Below are positions 44,101 through 59,100 of a DNA stretch of 64,000 bases, one piece after another. Source of the stretch: Manis javanica (lineage: Eukaryota > Chordata > Mammalia > Pholidota > Manidae). A program made the position numbers and the translations under genes. How positions within the stretch are numbered: position 1 is the stretch's first letter; every line of letters begins with the position of its first letter. The notes under the pieces were generated by a model. That model saw nothing but the letters and a program-made list of their open reading frames with translations, did no database searches and had not been told where the DNA came from. The stretch spans positions 154,888,401-154,952,400 of the forward strand of contig NC_133158.1 of the NCBI RefSeq assembly GCF_040802235.1, given 5' to 3'.

Positions 44101-47100
44101 TGGGATTAGACAATGATCCAGTTTCATTCTCTTTCATGTAGCTGTGCAGTTTTGCCAACACCAGCTGTTGAAGAGGCTTCATTTCCCCATTGTATGTCCA
44201 TGGCTCCTTTATCATATATTAATTGACCATATATGTTTGGGTTAATGTTTAGAGACTCTTCTGTTCCACCGGTCTGTGGCTCTGTTCTTGTGCCCGTACC
44301 ACATTGTCTTGATTACTGTGGCTTTGTAGTAAAGCTTGAGGTTGGGGAGCAAGATCCCTCCCACTTTATTCTACCTTCGCAGGATTGTTTTGGCTATTCG
44401 GGGTCTTTGGTGGTTCCATATGAATTTTAGAACTATTTGTTCTGGTTTGTTGAAGAATGCTGTTGGTAATTTGATAGGGATTGCATTAAATCTGTAGATT
44501 GCTTTGGGCAGGATGGCCATTCTGACAATATTAATTCTTCCTAGCCAAGAGCATGGGATGAGTTTCCATTTGTTAGTGTCCTCTTTAATTTCTCTTAAGA
44601 ATGTCTTGTAGTTTTCAGGGTATAGGTCTTTCACTTCTTTGGTTAGGTTTATTCCCAGGTATTTTATTCTTTTTGATGTAATTGTGAATGAAATTGTTTT
44701 CCTGGTTTCTCTTTCTATTAGTTCATTGTTAGTGTATAGGAAAGCCTCAGATTTCTGTGTATTAATTTTGTATCCTGCAACTTTGCTGTATTAAATAGAT
44801 ACTTTTATTGTACCATTTTATTTCCCTGGTTGTTTATTTTTTTATATATTTTAAGTTTTCTTAGTTTCTCTGGGGAATTATAATTAATGTGTTAATTTCA
44901 TAAGAATCTATAGTTTGGATTAGTACCAACTTAATTTTAGTAGTGTACAGAAACTTTTATTGTAGATAGCTCCATTCCCCTCTTCCCCACCCCTTTGTAC
45001 TATCATCATACAAATTACATCTTTATATACATTGTATGCTAAACATAGATTTATATTGATTGTTTTATGTCCTTTTCAATAGGAGAAAGAAGTTACAACC
45101 AAAATAATTAAGCTTTTATGTATACTTAAGTACTTTCCTTTACCTTCGGTTTATTTCTGCATGTAGATTCAAGTTATTGTCTAGTGTCCTTTGATTTCAG
45201 CCTGAAGGTCTTCCTTTAAAATTTCTTGTGGGGCAGATATGCTAGTGGTTGGATTCTCTCAGTTTTTGTTTATCTGGGAATGCCTTAATTTCTCCTTCAG
45301 CATTGAAGGGCAGTTTATCAGATACAGAATTCTTAGTTGAGTTTTTCTCTTTTAGCACTTTAAAAGCCATCTCACACTTCTGCCCTCTATGGTTTCAGAT
45401 GAAAAATTGTATATTAATCCCCTGTATGTAATGAGTTGCTTGCCTCTTGCTGCACTCAAAATTTTTTCCACAGCGTGATTATTATGTGTCCAGGTTTGGG
45501 TCTCAATTTACTTGGAGCTTGTTGAGCTTCTTAGATTTGTAGATTAATGTTTTTCATCAAATTTGGGGAGTTTTCACTTATTATTTCTTGGAATATTCTT
45601 TCTACCCCTTTTTCTCCTTCTCTTCTGAGACTCTGTATGTAATGGTACAGGTCTCTGAGGCCTGTTCCTATTTCTGCATTCTTTTTCTTTCTGTTCTTCA
45701 GACTCTAATCTCAGTTGACCTGTATTAAATTGTTGATTCCTCTTTGTTATACCTGCTGTTGAGCCTTTCCAGTGATTTTTTTACTTAAGTTACTGACTTT
45801 TTGATTCCAGAATTTCTATTTGGTGAGATAAAGTTTTCATGCTTTCTTTTATTTCTTTAGACATGGTTTGTTTTAGGTTTTTGAACATATTTAAACTGAA
45901 ATTTTTCTAATGGGTCAGACATCTGTGCTTCTTTAGGGACAGTGGGTTCTTTCCCCTCCTTAGGGTCTTTGTTGTTGATTTTGGTAATTGTTTGTTTTTA
46001 GTGGCTTTTCTGAGTTAACCCTGTAAATGCTATTCTTTATTGTATTTGGCCACTGGTGTCTGTACTTGGTTAGCTTAGTGGTCACCAAATGACTGTACTG
46101 GAACCAGTAAATTTCTGTCTTCACTGAGAGGAGCGGTGTGCATTTGGGGCACTCCTAACACTCAGCCAGGCAGTTGCCTTCACTTCCTGTTTGTTCAGAG
46201 GCTCAAATTCAGTTCAGAGAGTTTAAGGTCTTTTCAGGTCTTTCCCTGAGCATGAGCACATCCTAGACATGCATACAGCCTTATGCTTGTATATAGCATT
46301 CTGCATTTCCAGAAATATGTTGGAGCTTTTCAAAGCCCCTATGGCACCCTACTCCTCAGCTTTTCCTTTTAAGTCTTTTTGTTCTGTGTCTTTTGCACCA
46401 GCTCTTATCCACTGCCTGTAAAATTGTTTTTGACAAACACCCATCTAAGGAAGGTTTTTTGTATTAGGTGAGCTCAGAGGTTAAATATAAACAGTTCTGC
46501 AAGTTGGGAGTCTTGTAGGGAACCATTATACGGATCAGATAATGACAAATCTTTGGAAATGAATCTTGGAAAGATTCTGCTCGGTTGTGTGTTTCTGCTC
46601 TGGTAACTGCTAGGCTACACCAAGAATCCCAGCAGGTTGTTATTTTTAGAGGCTATCATATAGCTGAGAGCCGGAGATGGGACTAAAGCACTGATACTCA
46701 GTGAATTTTCTTGATTAACACTCCCTATATTTCTGTAATCCTTTGGTTAGTTTCTAGAATTGTGAAAAAATGGATTCTGATAATTTTTGTCAATTTTTTT
46801 ATTGCTTTTATGAAGAAGAGAATATTTGGAAATCCTTATCCTTCCATTTTTAATGGTGTTGCCCTCAGGCAATTTTTAAATCAGGCGGAATCAGAATGGT
46901 ATGAGTTGAATGAAGACTGGATATATTTTCTTGTTACAGTCCCATTCTGATGTAATAATGCCTTTTCCCCCATTGGAGTCTAGAGAATTCAACTAGGAAG
47001 TAGTCTGCCTGCATTCAAATCCTAGCTTTGATAACTTACTAGTTTATAACTGTAGGCAAATTATTTAACTTCTATATGTTTAGTTGTCTTCACCTGTAAA

Positions 47101-50100
47101 ATGGGGATAATGATAGTACCTACCAATGGGGTTTGTGAGAATTTACAAAATCAGCTTAGAACAATGTCTGGCATGTAGTTACTATTCAGTAAAAATCACT
47201 TGTTTTCAGAAGTTACAATGTTGAAAATTTTAGTGTGATTCTGTTACTTAGTCTGTATTTTTTCAGATATCAAGGATTTGCTAACTTCTCAAGTCAATGT
47301 AAATTTTTAAAATGCTATAAAAGAATCATTGTAAAATACATCCTTTAATCTGCAGAAATCTGAATCCCCAAAAATATACAATTTTTATATGCAGTGTTAT
47401 TTAGTAAGCATTAAATAGTAAAGGGAAATCCTAGGTAAAGAGTAGTGAAGAAAACTGCTATTATATGTTTATTTATAATATTATCTGTTCATTTTTATTA
47501 GGTTAATAATAATGAAATGGTTGCATTACAACGAGAGCCCAATAACTCCTATGATAAGAATGCAATTAAAGTAAACAATGTGAATGGAAATCAGGTTGGC
47601 CACTTAAAGAAGGATCTTGCAGCTGCTTTGGCCTATATCATGGACAACAAATTGGCACAAATTGAAGGGTAATGTACTTTCAGAGTTTAGTTTTAATGAT
47701 TGTAAGTTGTCATGATCTTTGAACTTGTTAAAAGAGCTTATATAGTTGCTCTGGCAGCTTTTATCACTGTATCATTAGTATGTATTCAGTAAATGTTTTA
47801 ATTCTCCTCCCATTTGCCTTGACTACTCTGGCCATCAAACAGCTTCACTTTTCCATTGAATTATTATCATGGAGAAAAGCAGACTTTGGTTCAAATATTA
47901 GAAAGTTCATTTCATCTCTTAAGGCCTATTAGTGCATAGATTTGGCAGTTTGGAAGTATTTGGTTTAAATCAGAGGTTGTAAATTAGTAGCCTGTGATGA
48001 GATGTAGATGAATTTCATTTTGCTCACACAGTGTTTAAAGTTTTTTTCACTTTTTTTCCAATATTCTAGTATGTAGATATTCTACATTTTATATGTGTAA
48101 ATTTTTTTCCCTGAATATAAAAATTATTTACCAAGATTTTTCTTGACAAATGGAAGATCTGGTAATACTGGACCCTCATTTCCACATGATGTCAGTTGAC
48201 TGAAACTGAGTAACAGCTGTTCCTTTACCAGGGCATACATTTTCCCAGTTCTACAACCTTTTTCTCTTTTTAGACTCCCAGCTTCCTTAGTGCTATTACT
48301 CTCTTTTAGACATTGGTGTTTGTGATCTCAATTAAAGTATTGAACATAAAAGCGATTTTGGAAGTTGCATCTTCAGCAGTGTCTTCTCACTTTGTTTTCT
48401 CCTTTCTTAGTCAAATTTTCCAGATCCTGAAAATAAACTTTTAGTGAGTCTTGGGTCAGAAATAGTTCTTACAAATCATTTCCTGTTCTCTCAGAATGGG
48501 TTGCCCTTGGTGGTTCTGTTAGTGAAACCTCTACCCTCTCAAACTTACTATTTTATCTATCTTACAATCTTGGTTGTAGGGTATCCTTGTATTTAAATAC
48601 TGCTTTACCCCATCTTCTCAGTTTCTTCTGGCATTCTGTTTCTAATAAATACCCTTTCCTTCTGATTGTTGTTCATCCTATTCCCTGTCCATTTTCTGTC
48701 TTTCTAGTCTGCCCAGTTATTTCCTCCCTACCTTAGTTTTATGCAAAATTTGATTGTAATACTTAGAATATTTAAAAGTCAGGCTTTTAATGGGAGTAAA
48801 AAATAACACTTCTAATTTCCTACTTTTTTCCTTCTTACATATGATAGGGTAGTTCCTTTTGGTGCAAACAATGCTTTTACCATGCCTCTGCATATGACTT
48901 TTTGGGGAAAAGAAGAAAATCGAAAAGCAGTTTTAGATCAGTTGAAGAAACATGGATTTAAATTGGGTCCTGCACTAAAAAGTAAGCTTATGGTTTAAAC
49001 TGTTATTTTAGTATTGTACAATGAAGGAATTGTATAAGATTTATTCTCTTAAGTAATACTTTTGAGTTTGGTTGGCTAAACTACTTTTGTGCTGAAGGCT
49101 CCAAGTTGTAACTTTTTTTAGGGGTCTTTTAAGGAGATCCCTGAAACTTTTTTCTCTTCATTTTGAAATAACCATACAGTCATAGGAGGGAATGTGTGCG
49201 CGCATGTGTGTGCCACATGCGCGCACACATACACACAAATATACAAGGATTTTCTCCCCTAATTTTGTCCAGTAATAATAATGCCTAGAAGTCCCTGATT
49301 TTAAACACTCTTTTATTATAGACAAAGAAATCTCCCTGTAGGGAATGAAAAGTGTGATTTGTTTGGTGAGCCTTTGTTCAAACAACATGGAATTATTTTA
49401 ATAATTTGTTTTTTGAATGACTTAGGAATTAGCTTTTAGAGAGACTTTTGAATATATTAAGGGAATCTTTAATGCAGCTTATTACACAAGTTTTAAAAGC
49501 TACTTATTAAAAGATAATTTATTTCATTTGGTGATTTTATTCTTTCTATTTGTAAACTTTAGCTCTAGGATTTGGTTTGGAAAGTGGTTGGGGCTCTGGA
49601 AGAGCTGGACCAAGCTATAGTATGCCAGTTCCTGCTGCAGTACAGATGACAACTGAACAGGTCTGCTTCTCTTTTATTTTCTAAATAAAAGTAATATTTA
49701 AATGTTGAAAATTTATGTTTAAAAGAATTAAGTATGTATCTGATATTAGTAGTCTTTAGATATATTGTTATGAAACGTAGAATAAACAGCAAATTGTACT
49801 GCAAACAAAAGGAAAGCAGTGATTAGGAATATAGACTATGTGCATACATTTCATACATACATTAAAATACACCCATTGCTGTTTGTACATGGGATGTTTT
49901 AGTATGTCTTGGTGTTTTTGTACATGAAATTTTTCAAATGTCCAAATACTAATTTAAAAAAAAATTGAAGCTTAAAACTTTGTTCAGTAAAATTGCAAAT
50001 GCAGTGCTAAAAAAAATTAATTCCAAATCTTTGACATTAGTCTAGTTTTTGCTTGTCTGATTTGTAATTCAAGATACTGTTATTCTGAGTTAGTTTGAAA

Positions 50101-53100
50101 AAATTAGGATATAAAATATATAAAATAATGCAGATCAGTCTACAAATTAATATAAACTTTCTTGTCTCTCTTCAATGTTAGCCTTTTTAGATCCTAATTA
50201 TAGTTACTGTATTTTATCTGCTCATTATTAGAAGGGTTTGAGCCTCTGTCTGATGGGCAAATCCCCAGTGACCTCTCCTAACTTTTTAGATTTTGTTTGA
50301 TCTCTTCTGGGCTACTCCTGTGTATTCATGTGTTAATTTACATAAGTAATTACAGCACATGTATGTTGCTATAAAACTATGTAAAGTTATATGTAGATTT
50401 ATTTGTGATAGAGCTGTGACTGAAACCCAGGACTTCACAAATCTCTATTCTGTATTCTTTTGACTGTAACACAGTTACCACTTACATGTAAAGAACCAAT
50501 TTATTCTTCCTTCGATGAGCAGTGTAGCCTATCAAAAAGCTGACTTCATTGATATGCCTTTTGATAGTTGATTCTTATAGTTAATTATATGATTTGAAAT
50601 CTTGGAACTAAGTGTAATTATTATATTACTCGGTTTGTTTCTTGATGTTTCTTGTCGCTATTTATTATAGCTTAAAACAGAATTTGACAAGCTGTTCGAA
50701 GATTTAAAAGAAGATGATAAAACTCATGAAATGGAGCCAGCTGAGGTACTGAGCCAGTATTTTTTATTTAAAACTATTTTGGATTTTTAAATACACTATT
50801 AATCTATTAATTTTTTTTATCATAAGCTCAACCTCTCTAGATCTCTGTGTAGAGAAAAAAGAAAAGGCCTAATTGTATTTCTACTTAATGACGTAACCTT
50901 TTATTTATAGGCTATTGAAACACCATTGCTTCCACATCAAAAACAAGCTCTGGCTTGGATGGTATCACGGGAAAACAGTAAAGAACTTCCACCATTTTGG
51001 GAACAGCGAAGTGACTTATACTATAATACAATAACAAATTTTTCTGAGAAGGACCGACCAGAAAATGTCCATGGAGGAATCTTAGCTGATGATATGGGTT
51101 TGGTAATTATTTTTTTTCTTGAGTTAATAAGTTTTGTTTTGAAATTATGATTTCATAGAAAGTAATTTTGAAGTAGATAGAAGAATATGTTGGTGTGAGT
51201 TTGGGACTAAGTTTTACTTTCATGTATGGAACAGTTTTTCCCATGATTTTCACTCAATGCTAAGTTTTTTGTTTTTTGTTTTTTGTTTGGTTAAGGTACA
51301 GTTAAAATAATTAGTGGTAATGATAAGGACATGTTTCTCAATTTTCTTTTGAAATCCAAGGCAGCTTATCCTACGTGGGTTTTCTTAAAAAAGAAAAGAC
51401 AACAATGGTATGTGAAATTGTATTCTGTTGCAAGTATTGGGATATGCAGAGTATAAAATACGTACTTAAGATTTATTTCACCAGCAGTTTTTATACTTTT
51501 TTACCTCAGTAACCCTTAACACTCTTAAAAATTATTGAGGATACCAAAGAGCTTTTTTATGTGTGTGCATTATATCCATTAATACCTACAGTAATAGACA
51601 TTAAAACAAAATTTTTAAATTAACAATCACTTTTAAAATAATGGTTACTAAACTCATTATTTGTTAACATAAATAGCATATTTTTAAATGAAAAGGACTA
51701 TTCCAAAACAAAAGCCATTTTGTTTCATATTTTTGCAAATCTCTTCTAAATGTCTGCCAAATGACAGCTAAATTTTCGTATCTGCTCTTTTATTTAGTCT
51801 GTTGTGATACAGTGTTTTGATTGAAGTACATACAGAAAATTAGTCCTTACATAGATACATAGTTGTAAAAGGGAGGAATATTTTAATAGCCTTTCTAGAT
51901 AACTGTAGGTACTCTTCTTTGATATAACAACAAATTTAAGCAAGTATTAGTTTATTAAAGGTTAATAGTTAGAAGGTAGAACTTAAAAATCCTATCAGTG
52001 AACTTTTTATACTCTTCTGTTAAAATCCATTAGTATAGCTTGCACACTAATATTTTTTTTTTACCCATGCATGACATTGTAACATCAGGCATTGTTTGTT
52101 TGGAAAATATTGGTTTCATTGAGTTACACAGGTCTGCCAAATGTTGATGCATTTTATTATACACTATCAAAAGTTTATATTCATTGGTATTACTGCTGAT
52201 CAAATTAGAAAGCCATTTACATTTTGAGAAGCACTATGCTCATAATGTTGGGTACATGTCTTCGGACATTCTAATTTTTCTTTGAAAGCTCAAGTTTATC
52301 AATAACAAATACTATCATTTTACTTGAAGATAGTCTCATTTTGTTTACTATTCAAGAAAATGTCTGCCCCTCAGTCATGAATACCTAGTTGTCATTCATT
52401 CAAGTAAAAATGATGATATATGGAAAAAAGTGAAACTTCATGGTGCACATCCATTCTTGTTATGCAGAATATTAAAACTTTGTATCTTAGAGTCAGAATT
52501 TAATGAAATTAATGTGTACTGCTTCATAAAGAACATTCTTAAAGTGAAACTGACCTTTTTTTTTTTTTTTACATTGGGTATATGGTGGTTAAGAATACAA
52601 TGACCACTAGTTTAATGAATTGCCAACTGCTTTGTTTCATAATCAGGCAATAGCAGTTTTACCCACTGGTGCCTTTTGTGGCATTATTGCAGATGTCAAC
52701 ATATATTAGATCTTAGTAGTATTAAAATAATTTTGACTGCACATATTTCTGAAAGGGATTCTTGAAAGGGTCCTGGGAATCCCGAGAGCCTGTGGACCAC
52801 ACTTTGAAAACTGCTGCCTTACCGTACTTTATAATTGCTAGAGATTTATTTCTGTGTTGCTGATTATAAATTCAGCTATGGAAAATAATGAAAATCACAT
52901 TTCATTTAAGACAAATCACAAGAAAATAGGTCCTTTATGCTTTACTGGTAAATGTTAGCTTTTATATCTCAGAATTGTCTTGAAATGAGATTTAATAAAA
53001 TGATCCATCGTGTGTACTGAAGTTACTAATCATCTTAAAATAGCTCTGATTATGTGGCAAGTAAATAGTTGTAGTTTCATGATAAAGTTATTAGTTCAGG

Positions 53101-56100
53101 GTTAAATGTAAACTTATAATAGCAGTCATTCAATAGAACGATATTTCTCAGAGATGCTTATAGTATTTGATAAGAGTAAACCATTTAATAATTCCTAGTA
53201 GTGCAGTATGGGAACACATTTCTTAATGAAATAGTTTCCACTTAAGTGTATATTATTTAATCATTACATTTCTGTGGCCTTGACTTATAATTAAATGTAA
53301 TAATCATCACACTTTTGTGGCCTTTTGATATTTGCTTACTTAATTTTAAAATTGGTTTTGGAATGTTCTCTGATTGGGTTTCAGAATCTGACCGTTTGTC
53401 TTTTTAAAACATTTCAAAGGGCAAAACTTTGACAGCCATTGCAGTAATTCTTACCAACTTCCATGATGGGAAACCTCTTCCTGTTGAAAGAATTAAAAAA
53501 AATCAACTTAAGAGGGTAAAGTATTATTAAGTGTGTTTTCTTTGAAATCTCTGGTTTATTGTAAAACCTTATTAATTTTGTCATTAAAAAACAGTTGCCA
53601 AAATAATTGATAATATCCATTGCTTTGAGACTTGATAAATGAATTTCCTATCTTGTATTGCTTCTGAGTGGAAGCTAGTACCACATTGTTGAGGGCAGTT
53701 TGGTAGTATGTATCCAGAGCCTACACTGTTTAAAATCATTGACTCAATAATTCCATTTTCAAAGAAACTATGTAAAGAAGTTATCAGAAATTATTTTTTC
53801 CAAAGATAAAAGTACACATTTTTTCCCCTCAGCATTATTTTAAAGCCAGGTACACATCTGTGTAGAATTTGAGTCCTTTTTTTATAAATGTGTATTTATG
53901 TATATCTACATGTGGTCACACACACTGTATGTGTGAAAGTTAATAGTGACAATTATGGCCTAGTGATGAGAATATGGGTGACTTTTCTTGGTATTTAATT
54001 TATATATATATACTTAGCATACATATGTATTATATATATACTTACATTCAATTTTTAAGAATTAAATAGTTGTTGTTACAATGAAACAATTTTTTTTCAT
54101 TCTCAGCTGAAAATACAAAGAACTTAAAGTAGGAAAGAAGGGAAAGGTGTGGGCCAAAAAATACCTCTTTTTTGGTTTTACTGCTATTGTAATTTTTTTA
54201 ATTCTTGGGAGTTTTCAGAGGCTGCACATCAGTTCTTGCCATAGCTTACTGAGATTGTGTTACAGATTTCTGTTTTTAGTTGCATTTCCTTCTTTTACTT
54301 TTTTGGGAGTTTAACCCTGTTAATAATGTCTGAGATTCAGTCCCCTACCGTGAATAGGCCAATGCTTTATGTCCTGTTCTTCTATGTTTGGTTATTACAA
54401 CTGAAGTAAGTCTAGTACAGCTTTAGTGTTAGTTATCAATTTAAAAATTATCTATTACTAATAAGGCTTTTCTTTTTCTCCCACAATATCAGCCATACAT
54501 TTAAGGTTGTGTAGTAGGAAGGTTTTAGGATATTTAGTTTGCTCCATCAGTTAAAATTGAGACTGAAAATGTAATTTCCAGCAAAGATTTATTGCAACAA
54601 AAATTACATCATTTAAAATAGATTTAGATATTTCAGGCTTACAGAGTGAAATGTCATTGACTTAAATTCCATTATATTGGAGTATGGTATGATTTAATAG
54701 GTTGTACTTTGTAGAAAATTTATCTTTTAAATTCTATGAAGAAAAAGCTTGCTGAGCAAAATCATTTAATATACAAAGAATAATGTAAAAGATATTTTTC
54801 ATTTGTAGATAGAATTTTAGATTATTTTTGTGTACTGTTTAAGTGGTTATGATAATTATTGACAGATTAGGTAGAATGATGAAAAGCATTTCTAACAGTT
54901 TCTTGGAGCCAATGCTTTAAAAAGTTAGTTAAGTCTTACAGATCTCTAAAAATGTTGCATTTTGGATTTTTAATTAGACTCATACCATTAAAAGGGGATG
55001 GGTTGTCTTTTCAGCCACATTTTTAGTAAGATTTAACTCTGGTAGGATTTTATAAGATATTTAAGATTCCATTTTCTTGTAGCTAAAATCAGATATTCTA
55101 GTTTTGGCCCTAATTTTCAGCAGAAGTTACTTTACTCCTGCCCACCCATCCCAATCTCCACTCTGAGGTTTTGGTTTACAGTCTGGTATCATTACCTACC
55201 TTTTTTAAACTGGAAGAATTAATTTAATTCACCCAATTTCATTTGTTATTTCTACCTACAGATCAAGTCAAGACTTAAAAATAAGATTGGAGGAACCCTG
55301 TCCTATTAGACTCAGTTAAAAATATTTTCACAAAGGAGTATAAGATTTTACTTTCATAGAAGTTTTTATACTCCTATTATACATTGATGCATTTTGACAC
55401 AAAGGGGTATACATGAAGGGAAAAGAAAAAAGACAGGGTTGGCAGGAAAATCCCCAGTTGAGTAAGAGAGGAGGCACTCTGGGACCTGTAATACTGTATC
55501 TCCTCACTCTGGGAAATCCAGAAAACATGGGTGGCAATGGCAGTCTCTTTAACTTATTGTCTATTATTGACTGAGTAGGGTTGGCTTGAAAGTTTGTAGT
55601 CTGAGAATTCCTTTTAATTCTAAAGTAAACCCCAGTTTGTGAGTGTTTCTCATGGTAACTAATATGCCATTTTTAGTTGAATTTTGCTTTTTGTACTCCT
55701 TTTGAAAAGGTAAAAACCAGCTGTATTTCTTTTTTGATGTTACGGTGAAAAAAATTTTAATTAATTTGTATATTCTTCATTTAATCTACTTTTCCCCATC
55801 ACTCCAGAATGGGGTAGCAATTTACTCTTTATTATGTAAAGTAAAGCAGTTAAAATAGGATGCATTTTGAGTTTAGTTAAAACTGACAGTAGTACTATCT
55901 AAGAAATATGCCTTTTCATCCAGGAATGTAATGTTAATGATCAATCTATGATGCTTGGAGGAAACAATACCAGTGAAAAGGCAGATGAACTAATCAAAGG
56001 TTAGTCAATTTTAATTGTCACCATGACCCCATATTTGATTTGGATTTCTCCAATTTAATGATGTTATTCAATCTCTGGTTTTGTACTGCAGAAAATTTCA

Positions 56101-59100
56101 CATCACTTTTTCTAAAGAATCTCATGAGGACTAGTCAGGAAAAATTTAATCAATATGGTGATTATGGAATTGGGTAGTACACAAATCAGAGAAGCATTTT
56201 TGGTAGGAAAAAAAATCGCATGAAAAGGCATTTAAAAGAAAACGAAACATGGAACATATTTGGCTCTGGACTTCAGAATAGTTTATGACATTTATAACAT
56301 AATGTGCCTGGATAACAAAATAAGGATAGAAAGATAAGTTAGAGCCAAATTCTGAAGTCTGAAGAGAAATGTGAAGGGATGTCTGAATTTAGCAGTTAAT
56401 GACTTTGACAAAATTACTTTCTGAGGATTGGTTAGAACAAAGGAAGACTGAAAATATTTTAAGATAAGAATGCTAGATGAAGAACTAGAATCTTTTCTTT
56501 TGTTTTAAGGAAATTTATGGATAGGAAGAGATTTTGGATACAATGGAGAGAATAATTTGTAGGCCTTTTGGTGGAAATGAGATCAAGAGAATCAGTAGAT
56601 GAGTTTGCATTAGAAGGAAAGTAAGGTTGAGGGAAAATAAAGATAATTGAGGGAATAAAACTGGGAAAATTAGGAGTTTATGAAAGATGACATCTGATTT
56701 TCCTTGTAAAGTGAAGTGGGTCATCTGCTGGGAGTAAAGGTAGTTAAAAGTCTCAGCAAAGGATCCAATATAGTATATATCATTCTGGTGAGTGGATAGG
56801 GAGGCTGTGTGACACACAGAAGAGTTGCTAAGTGACACAAGGCCACAGCTGATATTTGAAAATGTAAATTTATACTACCACCTATATATTATTTATTTTT
56901 TTCTAGCAGCTCTTGGCTGCCTTGGAACATCAGTAAATTCAGCCAGAAGTGTGGAAATTGGCTGAATGACTGTAGGGGAAAGACTTGGTACAAGAAACAG
57001 AAGGTAATTTTTAGTGAGAGAATACTAGATTAGGAAACAAGTAGAGTAGCTGGCTGATGGCAAGGACAGGAATGAACATTTAAAGTTGAACTATTGAGTT
57101 GAAAACCAAGGTTTTAAGAAGGATATTGCTAGTTATCAGAAACCTCACTAATACTCTCTGTATTTGTCCTTTTCTTTGAAATGGAAGGACCTAGATGTAG
57201 TGGAGAACCCAGTATTTCAGATGTCCAGGGAAAGAATAAATATCCCAAGTCAGAATTGTCTAGCTCCCGCCCCAAAAGGTAAACTCTGTTATGGTTTGAT
57301 TATATGTAATATGTTTATTTAAACTCTTTCTCCATTTTTTCATGTATAGGAGAAAGATACCATTATTATCTCAGTTACATTGTTCTTCATTCTCATTCTT
57401 TTATTTGAACTGCCATAATCACTCTATGATGAGGTAGACTGTTGTCATTTTATAGGTGAAGAAAAGTAATATTAACCAAAAAGAAGTGAATTGCTAATTT
57501 TTAGTAATCATTTGTCTACCACTTTTTCCTTTTTCTTTAACAATAGGAGCTAAGATCTAGCTCCTGGGTTTTTTTAATTGTTGAGGCATTAGAAGAGTTT
57601 TCTTTATGAATTTTAGGAGATGAAAACTAATGAAAATTTATTGAATGGCTTGACAAAACTGTTCTTTGCTTTTCTCAATTCTCATTTCACCTTTAGTGGA
57701 AATAAGACTTGATAAAGCTATTTATGGAGAATATTATCTTAATGTAGACTAGAGGAAGAATTTAAAAACACAATGCCTCTCTGATTACAACTTAAATTTG
57801 TTAACTTTATAAATTTCATTTACCTCTGAAGTAGATCTGAATACTTGGTTTCTTTGTTGTATTGTCCCCATCAGTATCTGCAGGTGTGATTTCAAATCTG
57901 AGTCGGTTAGGTATTCGCCCAGAAAAGATCTCAAAACTGGGGCTTTGTTAATTGTTCTTTATCATTAATACCTGACCAAGCTGAGTACAAAACCAAGACT
58001 TATTAGTTTCCCTGTCATCTAGATTGACTCTTACAACTCTGAACTGACCATGAGCCTGGGTAAAGTTCTATCAGGTGGACCAGATCAGAGGACTTGGAAA
58101 TCATAACAAGGACATAGGAGAAACTATTAACCACACATATTATAGCTAATACAAAAATGCCTATTGGCAGCACATTTTTTCTTGGGGCTTTGCATGTAGT
58201 TAACACATTTTATCCTGTTAAATGGATTGTATTTTTATGCCTCTTTTCCAAATGAGGAAACTGGGGCATAGAAGAATAATAGGTGACTTGCACTTGCCTA
58301 AAGTCACATAGTGGTGGAATGGGAATCTAAGCTGTCTGGTTCCAGAGTCCTTTGTTCTTGGGCACTTAACCAGTGTACTTAACAGTATACTGTTTCTATA
58401 CAAAATTACAAATATTTTCATTATGTAATAATTATATTTTTGCCTCTTAGTTGTTTATTTCATTATACTGGGAGTGTTTCTTTGTTTAGAGTCATTTCTT
58501 CATTTTTATATAATGTTTTAATCGAATTGCCATACATCAAACTCATTATTAAAATGATTGCTCTTTTAGAATGGTTTACTTTTTCAAATTTAATAATAGT
58601 AGTACTGCATTTATATAGAAAATGCATCTGGTTATGAAAGCAAAGTGCTTTTAGTAAATCTGACTTTTATTTATCAAATAAAAATTACCCTTGAAGTTTT
58701 TTAAAAAAAATAAAGAGGGAAAGACTAGAAACATTTGTATTGTATTTATTGAACATAGGTTTTTATATCTCATTTTGTTTTGGGTTGATAAAAATTTCTG
58801 CATACTTTCAGAAGAAAAACTGCTATTCAGTATACCGAAAGCAGTGATTCAGAGGAAATTGAACCAAGTGAACTGCCACAGAAAATGAAAGGTAATATGA
58901 AGTGGATTTAATTTGATAATGTGTCCTATATTCTAATTTTGTAGTGTGACCATTTTTATATTTGGTTTTGCTTTTAGGCAAACTGAAAAAGGTACAGTCA
59001 GAGACTAAAAGCAGAGTAAAAGGTATGTATATACACATCAAAATTATTAAAGCAAAAGTTCATTGATTTGTATTTCTTTAGCTTGGAATTCTGTTAGTAA

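Noticed and set aside
43673..44116. 147-codon plus-strand frame
   Set aside because: Antisense of L1 ORF2, a common spurious frame in this L1 region.
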